A program made the position numbers and the translations under genes. Below the pieces are notes generated by a model, which did no database searches, was not told where the DNA came from, and was given only the letters and a program-made list of their open reading frames with translations. A DNA stretch of 64,000 nt from Thalassobaculum litoreum DSM 18839 (lineage in GTDB: Bacteria > Pseudomonadota > Alphaproteobacteria > Thalassobaculales > Thalassobaculaceae), in assembly GCF_900102465.1 (NCBI RefSeq), contig NZ_FNBW01000014.1:1-64000 (forward strand), read 5' to 3'. Of the stretch, positions 54,611 through 63,991 are shown one piece after another; the first letter of the stretch is position 1; every line of letters starts with the position of its first letter.

Positions 54611-54859
54611 TCAGTGGCTCATCGGCACCGTCGTTACCGTCGCGCCGGGATGGCTGAACATGTAGCGGTGGACCGCCACCTCGTCGTCCATGATCCGGGT
54701 CTCTGCGCCGTCGGTCACGCTGTACATGAAGCCCGGACGCAGGCCCGGCAGATCGGCCTCGGCCTGAGCGCTGGACGCGCCGACATGGGCGCTCTTGAAC
54801 AGGGCGAGCTCGCCTTCATAAGCGATGCCGTTATGCAGAAAAAGATGACGTGCCATCAT
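54611..54859 (-). CDS. Small hypothetical protein
   Basis: 82 aa from ATG 54859 (ATGATG, either codon possible), with ACGGAGGGC immediately upstream. No signal peptide or helix is evident; MYSVTDGAETRIMDDEVAVHRYMFSHPGATV is beta-like, with a histidine-rich N-terminus (MMARHLFLHNGIAYEG). No family is recognised. It is divergent from the XRE gene across a spacer that holds a CtrA-type site. Confidence 0.6.
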   Translation of the reverse strand: MMARHLFLHNGIAYEGELALFKSAHVGASSAQAEADLPGLRPGFMYSVTDGAETRIMDDEVAVHRYMFSHPGATVTTVPMSH

Positions 54860-54954
54860 GCCCTCCGTGTTTCCAGAAATATACATATGCGCACACCGTG
54901 CGTCCTTTCAAGGCTAAAACCGCACGTCGTGCGCATTTTATATTGGCTGGATGC

Positions 54955-54969
54955 TTAAGAAGCTGTTAA
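54955..54969 (+). promoter_or_regulatory. CtrA binding-site candidate at the XRE gene
   Basis: TTAA-GAAGCTG-TTAA, a full match to the TTAA-N7-TTAA core of CtrA sites. It lies 25 to 30 bases upstream of the XRE start codons and 95 bp from the divergent small gene. At this distance CtrA could act as repressor or activator of the XRE gene. Confidence 0.55.
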
Positions 54970-54999
54970 ATCCCGGCACAACCGAATGCGAGGGTGTCC

Positions 55000-55281
55000 G
55001 TGGCTAAACAGTCCAACGATTCCAATGTGATGAAGTCGGCGGACTTCAAGCGGTGGCGCAAGACGCTGAAGCTCTCGCAGAAAGAGGCCGCCGAGGCGCT
55101 CGGCCTCAAGCGCCGCGTCGTCCAGTATTACGAGAAGGGCGAGCGCGACGGCGAGAAGGTGCAGATCCCGAAATATATCCGCCTGGCCTGCTCCGCCGTG
55201 GCCGCCGGCGTGGCGGACTATGACGGCCCGCCACGCGAGGAGAAGGAAACGCCTGCCGAGCCTCAGTCGACCAGCGACTGA
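55000..55281 (+). CDS. XRE-family helix-turn-helix regulator
   Basis: 93 aa from GTG 55000; GTG 54994 and ATG 55030 are alternatives. FKRWRKTLKLSQKEAAEALGLKRRVVQYYEKGERDGE is a Cro/CI-type HTH (in parts: LKLSQKEAAEALGL, then RRVVQYYEKG). The chain ends with a short charged tail and no effector domain, which suits a plain DNA binder. The last 19 bp overlap the 3' end of the serine-hydrolase gene. The CtrA-type site upstream suggests cell-cycle control. Confidence 0.8.
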   Translation: MAKQSNDSNVMKSADFKRWRKTLKLSQKEAAEALGLKRRVVQYYEKGERDGEKVQIPKYIRLACSAVAAGVADYDGPPREEKETPAEPQSTSD

Positions 55282-56516
55282 TAGGTCAGCACCCGCAGCT
55301 CCCGGCGTAGCGGCCAGGCGGAGGACGGGGTGAGCTGGGTGAAGAACACGGCGGAGATCTCCTCCGCCCGGTCGATCCAGAAGCCGGTGCTCGCCACCCC
55401 GCCCCAGGCGAATTCGCCGGCGCTGCCGGGAATCTGGGCGGCGGCGGTGTCGAGCAGGATCGAGCCGCCGAGGCCGAAGCCGATGCCGACCATCGGCATC
55501 TCCGAGAAGCTCGACTGGCCCATGGAGGCGATGTCGCCCGGCAGGTGGTTCGACATCATCAGATCGACGGTCTTGCGCCCCAGGATGCGGGCCGCGCCGA
55601 AGGTCCCGCCCCGGCGCATCATCTCCATGAAGCGCAGGTAGTCGGGCAGCGTGCCGACCAGCCCGCCGCCACCGGATTCCATGACCTGCTTGCCGAGGAA
55701 CTTGGAGGTCGCCGCCTCCTCGCCGCGCTTCATGCCCTGGCCGGATTTCTCGTAGCAGGGCACGAAGCGGTCGAGCTTGTCCTCCGGCGCGCCAAAGGCG
55801 GTGTCCAACATGCCGAGCGGCTCGAAGATCCGCTCGCGCAGCACCTCGCCCAGGGGCTTGCCGGCGACCACCTCGACCAGCCGGCCGAGCACGTCGATGG
55901 CGACCGAATAGGTCCACTGGCTGCCGGGCTCGAACAGCAGCGGCACCGCGGCGGTGCGCTGGGTGACCCCGGCGACGGTCTCCTTGCCGGGGAAGTAGTT
56001 GACGTTGTTCTTGCGGTAGGCCGCGCCGATCGGGCCCGGATCGAAGAAGCCGTAGGTCAGCCCGGCGGTATGGGTCATGAGCTGGCGGATGGTGATCGGC
56101 CCCTCGGCGGGCCGTGTCACCATGCTGTCGCCCTCGCCGGAGACATAGACCCGCGGCTCGGCGAATTCCGGCAGGAAGCGCGAGATCGGGTCTTCCAGCT
56201 GGAACCGCGCCTCCTCGTAATAGGTCATGGCCGCTGCCGTGACGATCGGCTTGGTCATGGAATAGATGCGGGCGAGATGATCGACCGCCGGCGCCTGTCG
56301 GGCGTCCGGATCGGTGTAGCCGCGGGCGTCCAGATAGGCGATCTCGCCGCCGCGCAGGATGGCGGTCATGGCATAGGGCAGCTTGCCGGCCTCGACATAG
56401 CGCTGCATCCAGTCGCCGATCCGCGCCAGCCGCCCGAGGTCGAAGCCCAGCGCCTTGGGGTTGTCGGTCTGGTCGGCGAAGGCCGTGAGGCTCTGGTGCT
56501 CGGCATATTCGGTCAT
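55263..56516 (-). CDS. Serine hydrolase of the beta-lactamase class C family
   Basis: 417 aa, cytosolic by lack of a signal peptide. The nucleophile motif SMTK is at 86-89 (SxxK), the second motif is YSV in QWTYSVAIDVLG where YxN is usual, and HTAGLTYGFF is the family's conserved loop. These features suit an esterase or amidohydrolase more than a true beta-lactamase. It follows uppP by 46 bp on the same strand. Confidence 0.85.
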   Translation of the reverse strand: MTEYAEHQSLTAFADQTDNPKALGFDLGRLARIGDWMQRYVEAGKLPYAMTAILRGGEIAYLDARGYTDPDARQAPAVDHLARIYSMTKPIVTAAAMTYYEEARFQLEDPISRFLPEFAEPRVYVSGEGDSMVTRPAEGPITIRQLMTHTAGLTYGFFDPGPIGAAYRKNNVNYFPGKETVAGVTQRTAAVPLLFEPGSQWTYSVAIDVLGRLVEVVAGKPLGEVLRERIFEPLGMLDTAFGAPEDKLDRFVPCYEKSGQGMKRGEEAATSKFLGKQVMESGGGGLVGTLPDYLRFMEMMRRGGTFGAARILGRKTVDLMMSNHLPGDIASMGQSSFSEMPMVGIGFGLGGSILLDTAAAQIPGSAGEFAWGGVASTGFWIDRAEEISAVFFTQLTPSSAWPLRRELRVLTYQSLVD

Positions 56517-56562
56517 CGCGGCTCCCTCCGATGCTCTTGAGGCCGAGAGTAGGCAGTGCGTC

Positions 56563-57363
56563 TCAAGCCGTATAGAGCCAGATCAGCAATCCGCCGCCCA
56601 TTAGGATGCGGTAGACCACAAAGGGCAGGAAGCTCGCCCGCTTCAGCCAACCCATCATCAGGGCGATGGAGATCAGGGCGGCGATGAAGGACAGGCCGCC
56701 GGCGAGCAGCGCGTCCGCGGTGAGCCGGGCGTCGCCCGCCTCATAGAGGTCAAGCCCGACCAGGGTGCCGGCGGCGAGGATCGTCGGGATGCCCATGAGC
56801 ATGGAGAAGCGGGCCGCCTCCTGGCGTTCGTAGCCGAGCGCGCGGGCCGCGGTCATGGTGATGCCGGAGCGGCTGGTGCCCGGAATCAGCGCCAGCACCT
56901 GGGCAAGGCCGACGAACAGCGCCTCGCCGTACCGCATGTGCTCGATCCGCCGGATCGTCATGCCGACATAGTCGACCACGCCGAGCAGGATGCCGAAGCC
57001 CAGCGTCGCCCAGGCGACGATTTCCGGCGAGCGCGGCATGCCACCCAGGTAACGCTGCAGGGCGTAGCCGGCGGCGATGACCGGGATGGTGGCCAGGACG
57101 ATCTGCAGGGCGAGACGGAAGCCGGGATCGCGGCGGCCGCGCAGACCGCGCAGGGTGCCGGCGGTCATGCGTCCGATATCGCGCCACAGATAGAGACAGA
57201 CCGCCAGCAGCGTACCCACATGGACCGCCACGTCGATCACCAGGCCCTGGTCGGCCGCGCCGGTCAGGGTCGGGACGAGGATCAGGTGGCCTGACGAGCT
57301 GATCGGCAGGAATTCCGTGATCCCCTGCACGACGGCGATGAGGATCAGATGTTCGATGGACAC
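56563..57363 (-). CDS. uppP: Undecaprenyl-diphosphatase UppP (BacA)
   Basis: 266 aa from GTG 57363, usual length, with AGGGGG 8 bases upstream. It dephosphorylates undecaprenyl diphosphate, recycling the carrier lipid for peptidoglycan, and also gives bacitracin resistance. EFLPISSSGHLIL (17-29) and the second catalytic motif LIPGTSRSGITM are exact family signatures. Eight hydrophobic segments are predicted. An extended in-frame start at 57519 would add 52 poorly conserved residues and is not preferred. Confidence 0.95.
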   Translation of the reverse strand: MSIEHLILIAVVQGITEFLPISSSGHLILVPTLTGAADQGLVIDVAVHVGTLLAVCLYLWRDIGRMTAGTLRGLRGRRDPGFRLALQIVLATIPVIAAGYALQRYLGGMPRSPEIVAWATLGFGILLGVVDYVGMTIRRIEHMRYGEALFVGLAQVLALIPGTSRSGITMTAARALGYERQEAARFSMLMGIPTILAAGTLVGLDLYEAGDARLTADALLAGGLSFIAALISIALMMGWLKRASFLPFVVYRILMGGGLLIWLYTA

Positions 57364-57678
57364 GCGCCCGCCCCCTGCTGTCCGATTGCGCGGCTCGGAC
57401 AATATAAGATTCGTCGGAGCGGCGCAGGCGGCAAAATAGTCCCGTATCGGATCTATAATCGAAAATACATCACACCGTCGCCGCCGCTGATCCGGGATTG
57501 TTCCCGGTTGCACGGGCATGTACGATGCAATTTAGGTCCAAATCGGACCTAAATTGGACATTTGGTCTTTTTCGACTCTCTCTCAACGTGTATAGAAGCC
57601 GCCCGCTACGCGATAAGGCGGGGGATAAGGATCCGGGATTGCGTCTCCGCGCCCGGCTCCCGACAAGGAGACGATGCC
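57364..57678. other. 315-bp divergent spacer uppP / gltD
   Basis: No gene is seen. It contains the promoters of both genes, a 12-bp palindrome (57528-57556), and an AT-rich patch around 57440-57480 with TATAAT-like TCTATAATC (57451-57459). Confidence 0.55.
57528..57556. promoter_or_regulatory. 12-bp perfect palindrome upstream of gltD
   Basis: CAATTTAGGTCC-AAATC-GGACCTAAATTG, perfect 12-bp arms with a 5-base loop, about 120 bp before the gltD start. It may be an operator for a dimeric regulator of the gltDB operon, or a leader hairpin. The sequence just after (TTGGACATTTGG) repeats part of the motif. Confidence 0.5.
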
Positions 57679-59115
57679 ATGACCGACCGGATGCTGAAGT
57701 TTGTCGGAACCGAAAAGCGGATGCCGCAGAAGCGCGCCGCCGAGGACCGTCGCACCGATTTCGGCGAGATCTATGCCGAGTTCGACCCGGCCCGGGCTCA
57801 GGAGCAGGCCGGTCGCTGCTCCCAGTGCGGCGTGCCCTATTGCCAGGTCCACTGCCCGCTGCAGAACAACATCCCGGACTGGCTGATGCTGACGGCCGAG
57901 GGGCGCCTGGAGGAGGCCTACGAGATCTCCTCGGCGACCAACAACTTCCCGGAGATCTGCGGCCGCATCTGCCCGCAGGACCGGCTGTGCGAAGGCAACT
58001 GCGTCATCGAGAAGGGCTTCGAGTCCGTGACCATCGGCTCGGTGGAGAAGTACATCACCGAGACCGCCTTCGAGAACGGCTGGGTCAAGCCGGTCAAGCC
58101 GGTGCGCGAGCGCGAGGAGTCCGTCGGCATCATCGGCGGCGGACCGGGCGGCTTGGCGGCGGCCGAGCAGCTGCGCAAGCGCGGCTACCAGGTCCATGTC
58201 TACGACCGCTACGACCGCATGGGCGGCCTGATGATCTACGGCATCCCCAACTTCAAGCTGGAGAAGGAGGTCGTGGAGCGGCGCTCGGCGCTGCTGGCCG
58301 AGGGCGGCGTGCACTACCACGCCAATACCGAGATCGGCCGCGACGTCACCCTGGAGGAACTGCGCGCGCGCCACAGCGCCGTGCTGATCGCCACCGGGGT
58401 GTATAAGGCGCGCGACATGCAGTGCCCGGGCGTCGGCCTGGACGGCATCTATCCGGCGCTGGACTACCTGACCGCCTCCAACCGCAAGGGCCTGGGCGAC
58501 GACGTGCCGGAGCTCGACAACGGCACCCTGGACGCCAAGGGCAAGAAGGTCGTGGTCATCGGCGGCGGCGACACCGCCATGGACTGCGTGCGCACCGCGA
58601 TCCGCCAGGGGGCGGCTGCGGTGACCTGCGTCTATCGCCGCGACCGGACCAACATGCCCGGTTCCCAGCGCGAGGTCGCCAACGCCGAGGAAGAGGGCGT
58701 GACCTTCGAGTGGCTTGCCGCCCCGGAGGCCTTTGTCGGCGATGCCACGGTCGACGGCGTGCGTTGCCAGCGCATCCATCTGGGCGTGCCCGACGCCACC
58801 GGCCGCCAGACCCCGCAGCCGATCGACGGCTCCAGCTTCACCATCGAGTGCGACATGGCGATCAAGGCGCTGGGCTTCGATCCGGAAGACCTGCCGGGGC
58901 TGTTCGGCGCCGAGGAGCTCAAGGTCTCGCGCTGGGGCACCGTGGCGATCGACTTCAGGACCATGATGACGAGCCTCGACGGGGTGTTCGCCGCCGGCGA
59001 CATCGTGCGCGGCGCCTCGCTGGTGGTCTGGGCGGTGCGCGACGGCCGCGACGCCGCCGACCGCATCCACGACTACCTGACCGCCGAGGCCGAAACGGCC
59101 CTGTCGGCCGCCTGA
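57679..59115 (+). CDS. gltD: Glutamate synthase small subunit GltD
   Basis: 478 aa. The N-terminal iron-sulfur region has CSQCGVPYCQVHCP and CGRICPQDRLCEGNC, coordinating [4Fe-4S] clusters. FAD-binding GGGPGGLAAAEQLRKRG (about 153-169) and NADPH-binding GGGDTAMDCVRTA (about 294-306) follow. It passes electrons from NADPH to GltB. AAGGAG lies 9 bases before the ATG. It comes before gltB, 42 bp apart, in the same operon. Confidence 0.95.
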   Translation: MTDRMLKFVGTEKRMPQKRAAEDRRTDFGEIYAEFDPARAQEQAGRCSQCGVPYCQVHCPLQNNIPDWLMLTAEGRLEEAYEISSATNNFPEICGRICPQDRLCEGNCVIEKGFESVTIGSVEKYITETAFENGWVKPVKPVREREESVGIIGGGPGGLAAAEQLRKRGYQVHVYDRYDRMGGLMIYGIPNFKLEKEVVERRSALLAEGGVHYHANTEIGRDVTLEELRARHSAVLIATGVYKARDMQCPGVGLDGIYPALDYLTASNRKGLGDDVPELDNGTLDAKGKKVVVIGGGDTAMDCVRTAIRQGAAAVTCVYRRDRTNMPGSQREVANAEEEGVTFEWLAAPEAFVGDATVDGVRCQRIHLGVPDATGRQTPQPIDGSSFTIECDMAIKALGFDPEDLPGLFGAEELKVSRWGTVAIDFRTMMTSLDGVFAAGDIVRGASLVVWAVRDGRDAADRIHDYLTAEAETALSAA

Positions 59116-59157
59116 CCCATCCCGCAGACACCGTTTGCTGACCCGAGGAGGCCAGAC

Positions 59158-62100
59158 ATGTCGGACACGCCCACCCTGAACGGCGAGACCCCGAGCGGCG
59201 AGACTTTCGTGCGCGAGTGGCGGGAGAACGCGGCCAAGCTGCAGGCCGGCCATGCCTACGACCCGGCGCATGAGCACGAGTCCTGCGGCGTCGGCTTCGT
59301 CGCGGCGATCGACGGCCAGCCGCGGCGCGAGGTGGTCACCTCGGCGATCCAGGCGCTGAAGGCGGTCTGGCACCGCGGCGCGGTCGATGCCGACGGCAAG
59401 ACCGGCGACGGGGCCGGCATCCATATCGAGATCCCGGCCGACTTCTTCCGCGAGGAGGTGGCCAATACCGGCCACAAGCTGCTCGACGAGCGGATCGGCG
59501 TCGGCATGGTGTTCCTGCCGCGCACCGACCTCGCCGCCCAGGAGCGCTGCCGGATCATCGTCGAGTCCGAGATCCTGAAGACCGGCTGCTTCATCTACGG
59601 CTGGCGCCAGGTGCCGGTCGACATCTCGGTCATCGGCGAGAAGGCGAACGCCACCCGTCCGGAGATCGAGCAGATCATGTTCTCCGCCCCGCTGGAGCAT
59701 GACGCCGAGCAGGTCGAGCGCGACCTCTACATCATCCGCCGCCGCATCGAGAAGGCGGCGCTGGCCGAGCACATCACCGATTTCTACATCTGCTCGATGT
59801 CCTGCCGGTCGATCATCTACAAGGGCATGTTCCTGGCCGAGCAGGTCGACCAGTTCTATCCCGACCTGACCGACGAGCGGTTCGTGTCGAACTTCGCCGT
59901 CTATCACCAGCGCTATTCGACAAACACCTTCCCGACCTGGAAGCTGGCCCAGCCGTTCCGCGTGCTGGCCCATAACGGCGAGATCAACACGGTCAAGGGC
60001 AACGTCAACTGGATGGCGAGCCACGAGACCCGGATGGCGCACCCGACCTTCGGCGACCTGATCGAGGACATCAAGCCGGTGGTCCAGTCCGGCTCCTCCG
60101 ACAGTGCCGCGCTGGACGCCACCTTCGAGCTGATGGTCCGCTCCGGCCGCGAACTGCCCATGGTGAAGAGCATGTGCATTCCGGAGGCCTGGACCGAGGA
60201 GGACGACCTGCCGCAGTCCTGGCGCGACCTCTACGCCTACGCCAACGCGGTGATGGAGCCGTGGGACGGCCCGGCGGCGATCGCCGCCTATGGCGGGCGC
60301 TGGGTGCTCGGCGGCATGGACCGCAACGGGCTTCGGCCGCTGCGCTATTCGGTCACCGATGACGGCCTGCTGATCGGCGGCTCGGAGACCGGGATGGTGC
60401 GCATCGACGAGGCCAAGCTCATCGAGAAGGGCCGGCTCGATCCGGGCGAGATGATCGCGGTCGATCTGGTCGAGGGCAAGCTCTACCACGATGCCGAGCT
60501 GAAGGACCTGCTGGCCACCAGCCGGCCGTTCGGCGCGTGGATCACCGAGAGCACCAAGATCGACAAGCTGATCCGCGCCGAGCACGAGGAGAAGCCGGCC
60601 TTCCAGCGCGACGCGCTGCGCCGCCGCCAGGTGGTTGCCGGCTGGACGCTGGAGGATATGGAGCTGCTGCTGCAGCCGATGGCCGAGGGCGGCAAGGAGG
60701 CCGTCGGCTCCATGGGCGACGACACGCCGCTCGCCGTGCTGTCCGACAAGTACCGCGGCCTGCACCACTTCTTCCGGCAGAACTTCAGCCAGGTCACCAA
60801 CCCGCCGATCGACAGCCTGCGCGAGCGCCGGGTCATGACCCTGCGCACCCGCCTCGGCAACCTGGGCAACATCCTCGACGAGGACAGCGAGCAGTGCGAC
60901 CACCTGCTGCTGGAAAGCCCGGTGCTGACCAATGCCGAGTTCCACGCCATGCGCGACTACATGGCGGAGACGGCGGCCGAGATCGACTGCACCTTCGATG
61001 CCGAGGGCGGCCCGCATGCGCTTGAGACGGCGCTGAACCGGATCCGCCAGGAGGCCGAGGACGCCGTGCGCGGCGGCTGCACCCACGTGATCCTGTCGGA
61101 TATGGAGACCACGCCGAGCCGGGCCGGCATGCCGATGATCCTGGCGACGGGTGCCGTGCACAGCCATCTGGTCCGCCAGCAGCTGCGCACCTTCACCTCG
61201 ATCAACGTGCGCTGCGGCGAGGTGCTGGACGTGCATTACTTCGCCGTGCTGATCGGCGTCGGCGGCACCACCATCAACCCGTATCTGGTGCAGGAGGCGA
61301 TCGCCGACCGGCTGACGCGCGGTCTGTTCGGCGACCGGACGCTGGAGGACTGCCTCGCCAACTACAAGAAGGCGATCCAGGACGGCCTGCTGAAGGTCAT
61401 GTCCAAGATGGGCATCTCGGTCCTGTCGTCCTATCGCGGCGGCTACAACTTCGAGGCGGTCGGCCTGTCCCGCTCCCTGGTGGAGCAGTATTTCCCGGGC
61501 ATGTCCTCGCGGATCTCCGGCCTCGGCCTGAACGGCATCCAGGCCAAGGTCCTGGCGATGCACAAGAAGGCCTTCGACGAGAGCGTCGTGCCGCTGCCCG
61601 TAGGCGGGCTGTATCGCTACCGGCGCACCGGCGAGCGTCACGCCTTCAACGGCGACATGATGCATGCCCTGCAGCGCGCGGTGGAGACCGACAGCTACCA
61701 TCTGTACAAGCGCTACGCGAACTCGGTCTATGAAGAGGCGCCGATCAACCTGCGCGATCTGCTCGGCTTCAAGCAGGTCAAGCAGACCGTGCCGCTCGAC
61801 GAGGTCGAGTCGATCACCGACATCCGCAAGCGGCTGATCGCCCCGGGCATCTCGCTCGGCGCCCTGAGCCCGGAGGCGCACGAGACCCTGTCCATCGCCA
61901 TGAACCGCATCGGCTCCAAGTCCGACAGCGGCGAGGGCGGCGAGGACCCGGCCCGGTTCCGGCCGCGTCCGAACGGCGACAACCCGAGTTCGGCGATCAA
62001 GCAGGTGGCCTCCGGCCGCTTCGGCGTGACCGCGGAGTACCTGAACAACTGCCGCGAGATCGAGATCAAGGTGGCCCAGGGCGCGAAGCCCGGCGAGGGC

Positions 62101-63717
62101 GGCCAGCTTCCAGGCATGAAGGTGAACAGCCTGATCGCCCGGCTGCGCCACTCCACCCCCGGCGTGACCCTGATCTCGCCGCCGCCGCACCACGACATCT
62201 ACTCGATCGAGGATCTGGCCCAGCTCATCTACGACCTGAAGCAGATCAATCCGGAAGCCCGGGTCTGCGTGAAGCTGGTCGCCTCCACCGGCATCGGCAC
62301 GATCGCCGCCGGCGTGGCCAAGGCCCATGCCGACACGATCCTGATCTCCGGCCATGGCGGCGGCACCGGCGCCAGCCCGCAGACCTCGATCAAGTATGCC
62401 GGTATCCCGTGGGAGATGGGGTTGTCGGAGGTCCACCAGGTGCTCACCCTGAACCGGCTGCGGCACAAAGTGACCCTGCGCACCGACGGCGGAATCAAGA
62501 CCGGCCGCGACGTGGTGATCGCCGCCATGCTCGGCGCCGAGGAATTCGGCATCGGCACCGCCTCGCTGGTCGCCATGGGCTGCATCATGGTGCGCCAGTG
62601 CCACTCCAACACCTGCCCGGTGGGCGTGTGCACCCAGGACGAGGGGCTGCGCGCCAAGTTCGAGGGCACGCCGGAGAAGGTGGTGAACCTGTTCTCCTTC
62701 GTCGCCGAGGAGGTGCGCGAGATCCTGGCGAGCCTGGGCATGCGCCACCTGCGCGAGGTTGTCGGCCGCTCCGACCTGCTGGCCCAGGTCAGCCGGGGCG
62801 ATCCGTCCCTGGACGATCTCGACCTGAACCCGATCCTGGTGCGCGCCGATACCGGTGGGCTGCCGGCCTACAACACGGTCGAGTTCCGCAACGAGGTGCC
62901 AGAGACCCTCGACGCCATCATGATCAAGGACGTGAAGCCGGCGATCGAGGGCGGCGAGAAGCTGCAGCTCACCTACAACATCGCCAATACCCAGCGCGCC
63001 ATCGGCACCAAGTTGAGCTCGGTCCTGGTCCGCAAGTACGGCATGTCGGGCCTGCAGCCGGGCCACATCACCGTGCGCCTGCGCGGCACCGCCGGCCAGT
63101 CGCTCGGCGCCTTCGCGGTGCAGGGGCTGAAGCTGGAGGTGTTCGGCGACGCCAACGACTATGTGGGCAAGGGCCTGTCCGGCGGCATCATCTCGGTGCG
63201 GCCGATGACGGCGGCGTCCTTTACGCCGAACGAGAACACCATCATCGGCAACACCGTGCTGTACGGGGCGACGGCGGGCAAGCTGTTCGCCGCCGGCCAG
63301 GCCGGCGAGCGGTTCTGCGTGCGCAACTCGGGCGCCGATGCGGTGGTGGAGGGCTGCGGCTCGAACGGCTGCGAGTATATGACCGGCGGCACCGCGGTGA
63401 TCCTCGGCGAGGTCGGCCACAACTTCGCGGCCGGCATGACCGGCGGAATGGCCTTCATCTACGACGCGGCGGGCAATTTCGAGCAGGTCGTGAACCCGGA
63501 GACGGTGGTCTACCAGCGGATCGAAACCGACTACTGGGAGATGCTGCTGCGCCGCATGGTGTCGGAGCATGTGCGCGAGACCCAGTCCCGCTTCGCCGAG
63601 CGGCTGCTGATCGACTGGCGCCACGAGCGCGACAATTTCTGGCAGGTGGTGCCCAAGGAAATGGTCAGCCGCCTGTCCCAGCCGATCAGCAACACCACCC
63701 GGGAGCGGCGGGCGTAA
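59158..63717 (+). CDS. gltB: Glutamate synthase large subunit GltB
   Basis: 1,519 aa, normal length. A propeptide of about 42 residues precedes Cys43 (HESCGVGFVA), the N-terminal nucleophile of the class II glutaminase domain. FMN-binding central domains follow, with [3Fe-4S] ligands in CIMVRQCHSNTCPVGVC (Cys1142, Cys1148, Cys1153), and a C-terminal beta-helix (GGTAVILGEVGHNFAAGMTGG and similar repeats). It makes two glutamates from glutamine and 2-oxoglutarate. GAGGAGG lies 8 bases before the ATG. Followed by a CCGTCATCCCGG-type repeat. Confidence 0.96.
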   Translation: MSDTPTLNGETPSGETFVREWRENAAKLQAGHAYDPAHEHESCGVGFVAAIDGQPRREVVTSAIQALKAVWHRGAVDADGKTGDGAGIHIEIPADFFREEVANTGHKLLDERIGVGMVFLPRTDLAAQERCRIIVESEILKTGCFIYGWRQVPVDISVIGEKANATRPEIEQIMFSAPLEHDAEQVERDLYIIRRRIEKAALAEHITDFYICSMSCRSIIYKGMFLAEQVDQFYPDLTDERFVSNFAVYHQRYSTNTFPTWKLAQPFRVLAHNGEINTVKGNVNWMASHETRMAHPTFGDLIEDIKPVVQSGSSDSAALDATFELMVRSGRELPMVKSMCIPEAWTEEDDLPQSWRDLYAYANAVMEPWDGPAAIAAYGGRWVLGGMDRNGLRPLRYSVTDDGLLIGGSETGMVRIDEAKLIEKGRLDPGEMIAVDLVEGKLYHDAELKDLLATSRPFGAWITESTKIDKLIRAEHEEKPAFQRDALRRRQVVAGWTLEDMELLLQPMAEGGKEAVGSMGDDTPLAVLSDKYRGLHHFFRQNFSQVTNPPIDSLRERRVMTLRTRLGNLGNILDEDSEQCDHLLLESPVLTNAEFHAMRDYMAETAAEIDCTFDAEGGPHALETALNRIRQEAEDAVRGGCTHVILSDMETTPSRAGMPMILATGAVHSHLVRQQLRTFTSINVRCGEVLDVHYFAVLIGVGGTTINPYLVQEAIADRLTRGLFGDRTLEDCLANYKKAIQDGLLKVMSKMGISVLSSYRGGYNFEAVGLSRSLVEQYFPGMSSRISGLGLNGIQAKVLAMHKKAFDESVVPLPVGGLYRYRRTGERHAFNGDMMHALQRAVETDSYHLYKRYANSVYEEAPINLRDLLGFKQVKQTVPLDEVESITDIRKRLIAPGISLGALSPEAHETLSIAMNRIGSKSDSGEGGEDPARFRPRPNGDNPSSAIKQVASGRFGVTAEYLNNCREIEIKVAQGAKPGEGGQLPGMKVNSLIARLRHSTPGVTLISPPPHHDIYSIEDLAQLIYDLKQINPEARVCVKLVASTGIGTIAAGVAKAHADTILISGHGGGTGASPQTSIKYAGIPWEMGLSEVHQVLTLNRLRHKVTLRTDGGIKTGRDVVIAAMLGAEEFGIGTASLVAMGCIMVRQCHSNTCPVGVCTQDEGLRAKFEGTPEKVVNLFSFVAEEVREILASLGMRHLREVVGRSDLLAQVSRGDPSLDDLDLNPILVRADTGGLPAYNTVEFRNEVPETLDAIMIKDVKPAIEGGEKLQLTYNIANTQRAIGTKLSSVLVRKYGMSGLQPGHITVRLRGTAGQSLGAFAVQGLKLEVFGDANDYVGKGLSGGIISVRPMTAASFTPNENTIIGNTVLYGATAGKLFAAGQAGERFCVRNSGADAVVEGCGSNGCEYMTGGTAVILGEVGHNFAAGMTGGMAFIYDAAGNFEQVVNPETVVYQRIETDYWEMLLRRMVSEHVRETQSRFAERLLIDWRHERDNFWQVVPKEMVSRLSQPISNTTRERRA

Positions 63718-63740
63718 GCGGCCCGCCTCGCTCCTCTCTG

Positions 63741-63831
63741 TCCGTCATCCCGGTGGCTCCCCGGACTTGATCCGGGGGCCGATCGGGACCGAGCGGACAC
63801 GTTCGCGGCATGGTCCTGACGCATGTCAGGA
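63741..63831. repeat. CCGTCATCCCGG-type palindromic elements after gltB
   Basis: CCGTCATCCCGG begins near 63742, followed by the hairpin CCCCGGA-CTTGA-TCCGGGG (63759-63777). A second hairpin, TCCTGAC-GCAT-GTCAGGA (63814-63831), continues in a CATGGTCCTGA.. context shared with 14111-14133. They may terminate the gltDB transcript. Confidence 0.65.
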
Positions 63832-63991
63832 TCAAGCCGCCGACGTCGGGACGGCTGTCTCGCGTCCCGCTATCGGACCAGGTGCGGGGTAGTCCAGGGT
63901 GACGATGAGAATGTGATTTGCCCGGCCACGGCTTGCGCCGCCTCACCCCCGCCCGCTACATCTGCGTGGCGGATCGAGCAGGAGGAATGAG

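Noticed and set aside
55263-56516. True beta-lactamase
   Set aside because: No signal peptide, and YxN is replaced by YSV; an esterase-like hydrolase is more likely.
57364-57519. Extended N-terminus for uppP from 57519
   Set aside because: The added residues are not hydrophobic or conserved, and the GTG at 57363 has a ribosome site and the family's usual N-terminus.
57583-63624. A 2,013-codon open frame on the minus strand across gltD and gltB
   Set aside because: It lies antisense to two clear genes, has no motif, and arises from the high G+C third positions. Its codons have no sense on their own.
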